6,367 bases of DNA from an uncultured Lachnospira sp. (GTDB lineage Bacteria; Bacillota; Clostridia; Lachnospirales; Lachnospiraceae). Under the pieces are notes generated by a model. That model did not search any database, was not told the DNA's origin, and was given only the letters and a program-made list of their open reading frames with translations. Position 1 is the stretch's first letter. Each line of letters opens with the position of its first letter. The DNA lies in contig CAMVRH010000055.1 in the NCBI GenBank assembly GCA_947169835.1, positions 1 to 6,367 of the forward strand. The letters run 5' to 3'. Of this stretch, positions 5,477 through 6,367 are shown piece by piece. A program made the translations under genes and the position numbers.

Positions 5477-6367
5477 ACTTTTTTTAATTTCTTCTTGAGT
5501 TTATTTTTTACTGTGCTCTTTGGAAGTTTCTTAACTAACTTCTTTGCTCTATTTACTTCATTTGAAGTTCTAAACTTTTTCGCATATTTAACCGCTACTT
5601 TTGCTCTCTTCTCAGTTTTGATTTGCTTCTTAACATACTTCAAAACTTTTTTTGTCCAAACTCTATAGCCTGCCATTGTCATATGAACGTAACTATCGCT
5701 TGTGTACTTTTTCCTTAGTCCTCCGGACGAATCCTTTAACGCGGTCGTAATATCTATATAATACAAGTCTTTTTTCTTTTTGCAATAATTTTTAAGCAGT
5801 TTGTTTAGCTTATTTACATTTCTGTTGTTTAATTTTTTCTTCTGCCCAGATTTATATACTGGGGTCATACTCTCAATGTATACAACAATACCTTTGCTCT
5901 CTTTCTTTATTCCAGCAATGTACTTCTTGTATCTTTTGAAAACTTTCTTTGGTCCCTCAAAAAGATCATTAGTTCCCATATTGATGAAAACTCTCTTCGC
6001 CTTCGTTCTCTTAACAACCTTTTTGGCTGGTCCACTATAACCTTTATATGAGAGGCTGTACTTTCCTCCTTTGTCATTCGTGAATGCATAGCAACCTTTA
6101 ACCAACATCTTTGGATGTCCAATCATCTTCTTTCCTTCGCTGTTCATAAACATCCTCTGTCCAAGACCAATCGAATTTCCAATGAAAGCAGATTTTTTGA
6201 AGAACTTTTTTATCTCTTTTTTCGACACTTTCACTTTAATCTTCTTGAGTGGCTTTTTCTTGGCCACTGTCTTTAGCACAGTGGTTGGTTGTGTAGTCTC
6301 ATCCGCGCTCACCGCGAGCGCTCCAAAGGAAACTGCTGCTGTTATGATTATTATTGTTAGTATAATT
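5461..6367 (-). CDS. Exported SGNH/GDSL-like hydrolase with basic C-terminal helical tail, partial (5' end outside window)
   Basis: The frame stays open to the window edge. A GTG at 6312-6310 could be taken as start, but the 18 codons above it read IILTIIIITAAVSFGALA and continue into VSADETT. That is the hydrophobic core and VSA|DE cleavage site of a signal peptide, so the true start lies upstream and the product is exported. Residue numbers here count from that GTG. After a Thr- then Lys-rich linker comes an SGNH domain: FIGNSIGLG (43-51; block I GNS with Ser47), a possible block II Gly at 73, NMGTND (111-116; block III Asn115) and DSYVH (206-210; Asp206/His210). All likely catalytic residues are present, but the usual Asp of GDS is Asn. 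Residues about 230-283 form a very Lys-rich helical tail (RAKKLVKKLPKSTVKNKLKK). It probably acts as an esterase or acyltransferase on a wall or surface polymer; the substrate is unknown. It leads the nadA-mnmA transcript with a 4-nt overlap. Confidence 0.82.
   Translation of the reverse strand, partial: IILTIIIITAAVSFGALAVSADETTQPTTVLKTVAKKKPLKKIKVKVSKKEIKKFFKKSAFIGNSIGLGQRMFMNSEGKKMIGHPKMLVKGCYAFTNDKGGKYSLSYKGYSGPAKKVVKRTKAKRVFINMGTNDLFEGPKKVFKRYKKYIAGIKKESKGIVVYIESMTPVYKSGQKKKLNNRNVNKLNKLLKNYCKKKKDLYYIDITTALKDSSGGLRKKYTSDSYVHMTMAGYRVWTKKVLKYVKKQIKTEKRAKVAVKYAKKFRTSNEVNRAKKLVKKLPKSTVKNKLKKKLKKVKVKQ

Noticed and set aside
5907..6122. Second minus-strand frame inside the SGNH hydrolase gene, plus plus-strand frames at 5181-5399 and 5801-6040.
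   Set aside because: All overlap well-supported genes (SGNH, nadA) in other frames and encode low-complexity or motif-free products.
1..6367. CRISPR, tRNA, rRNA, riboswitch, insertion sequence or long direct/inverted repeats.
   Set aside because: None was recognised on reading both strands; the window is densely coding, and its low-complexity stretches are explained by Lys codons.

Overview
This 6.4-kb window is low-GC, Gram-positive-like DNA with every credible gene on the minus strand, so transcription runs from high to low coordinates. Strong AGGAG-type ribosome sites, very lysine-rich exported proteins, FN3-like linkers, a DUF4358-like protein and a clostridial-type MnmA (PNPCxxCN) suggest an anaerobic member of Clostridia, possibly Lachnospiraceae or a Eubacterium-like relative. 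That assignment is inference from protein style; no rRNA or other phylogenetic marker is present.

Layout in transcription order. (1) 6367-5461: an exported SGNH/GDSL-like hydrolase whose true start lies beyond the window edge. (2) 5464-4562: nadA (quinolinate synthase), overlapping the hydrolase stop by 4 nt (ATGA). (3) 4558-3479: mnmA (tRNA 2-thiouridylase), 3 nt after nadA. These three look like one translationally coupled transcript. (4) A 97-nt gap with a good sigma-A-type promoter (TTGAAT-17 nt-TATAAT, 3445-3417) drives a small, highly basic exported protein resembling DUF4358 (3381-2887), followed by a perfect 12-bp hairpin terminator (2876-2840). (5) Just past that hairpin begins a cassette of exported FN3-SGNH protein (2824-1814), AlgI-like MBOAT acyltransferase (1770-361) and a DHHW/AlgJ-like protein (351-<1, cut by the window edge).

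How the genes may work together: MBOAT plus DHHW plus SGNH proteins is the recognisable layout of an extracytoplasmic O-acylation system, in which a membrane MBOAT protein passes acyl groups across the membrane and an SGNH-fold partner transfers them to a surface polymer (compare AlgI/AlgJ/AlgX, PatA/PatB, DltB/DltD). The FN3-SGNH member has Cys at the canonical Ser nucleophile position (G-E-C instead of G-D-S) while its other SGNH blocks are intact. NadA and MnmA are cytoplasmic housekeeping enzymes linked by their dependence on iron-sulfur clusters or sulfur transfer. The most noteworthy points are the Cys-for-Ser SGNH protein in an MBOAT/DHHW cassette, the terminator abutting that cassette's ribosome site, and the coupling of a secreted SGNH protein to nadA. 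No tRNA, rRNA, CRISPR array, insertion sequence or long repeat was seen, and no intergenic stretch exceeds about 100 nt.
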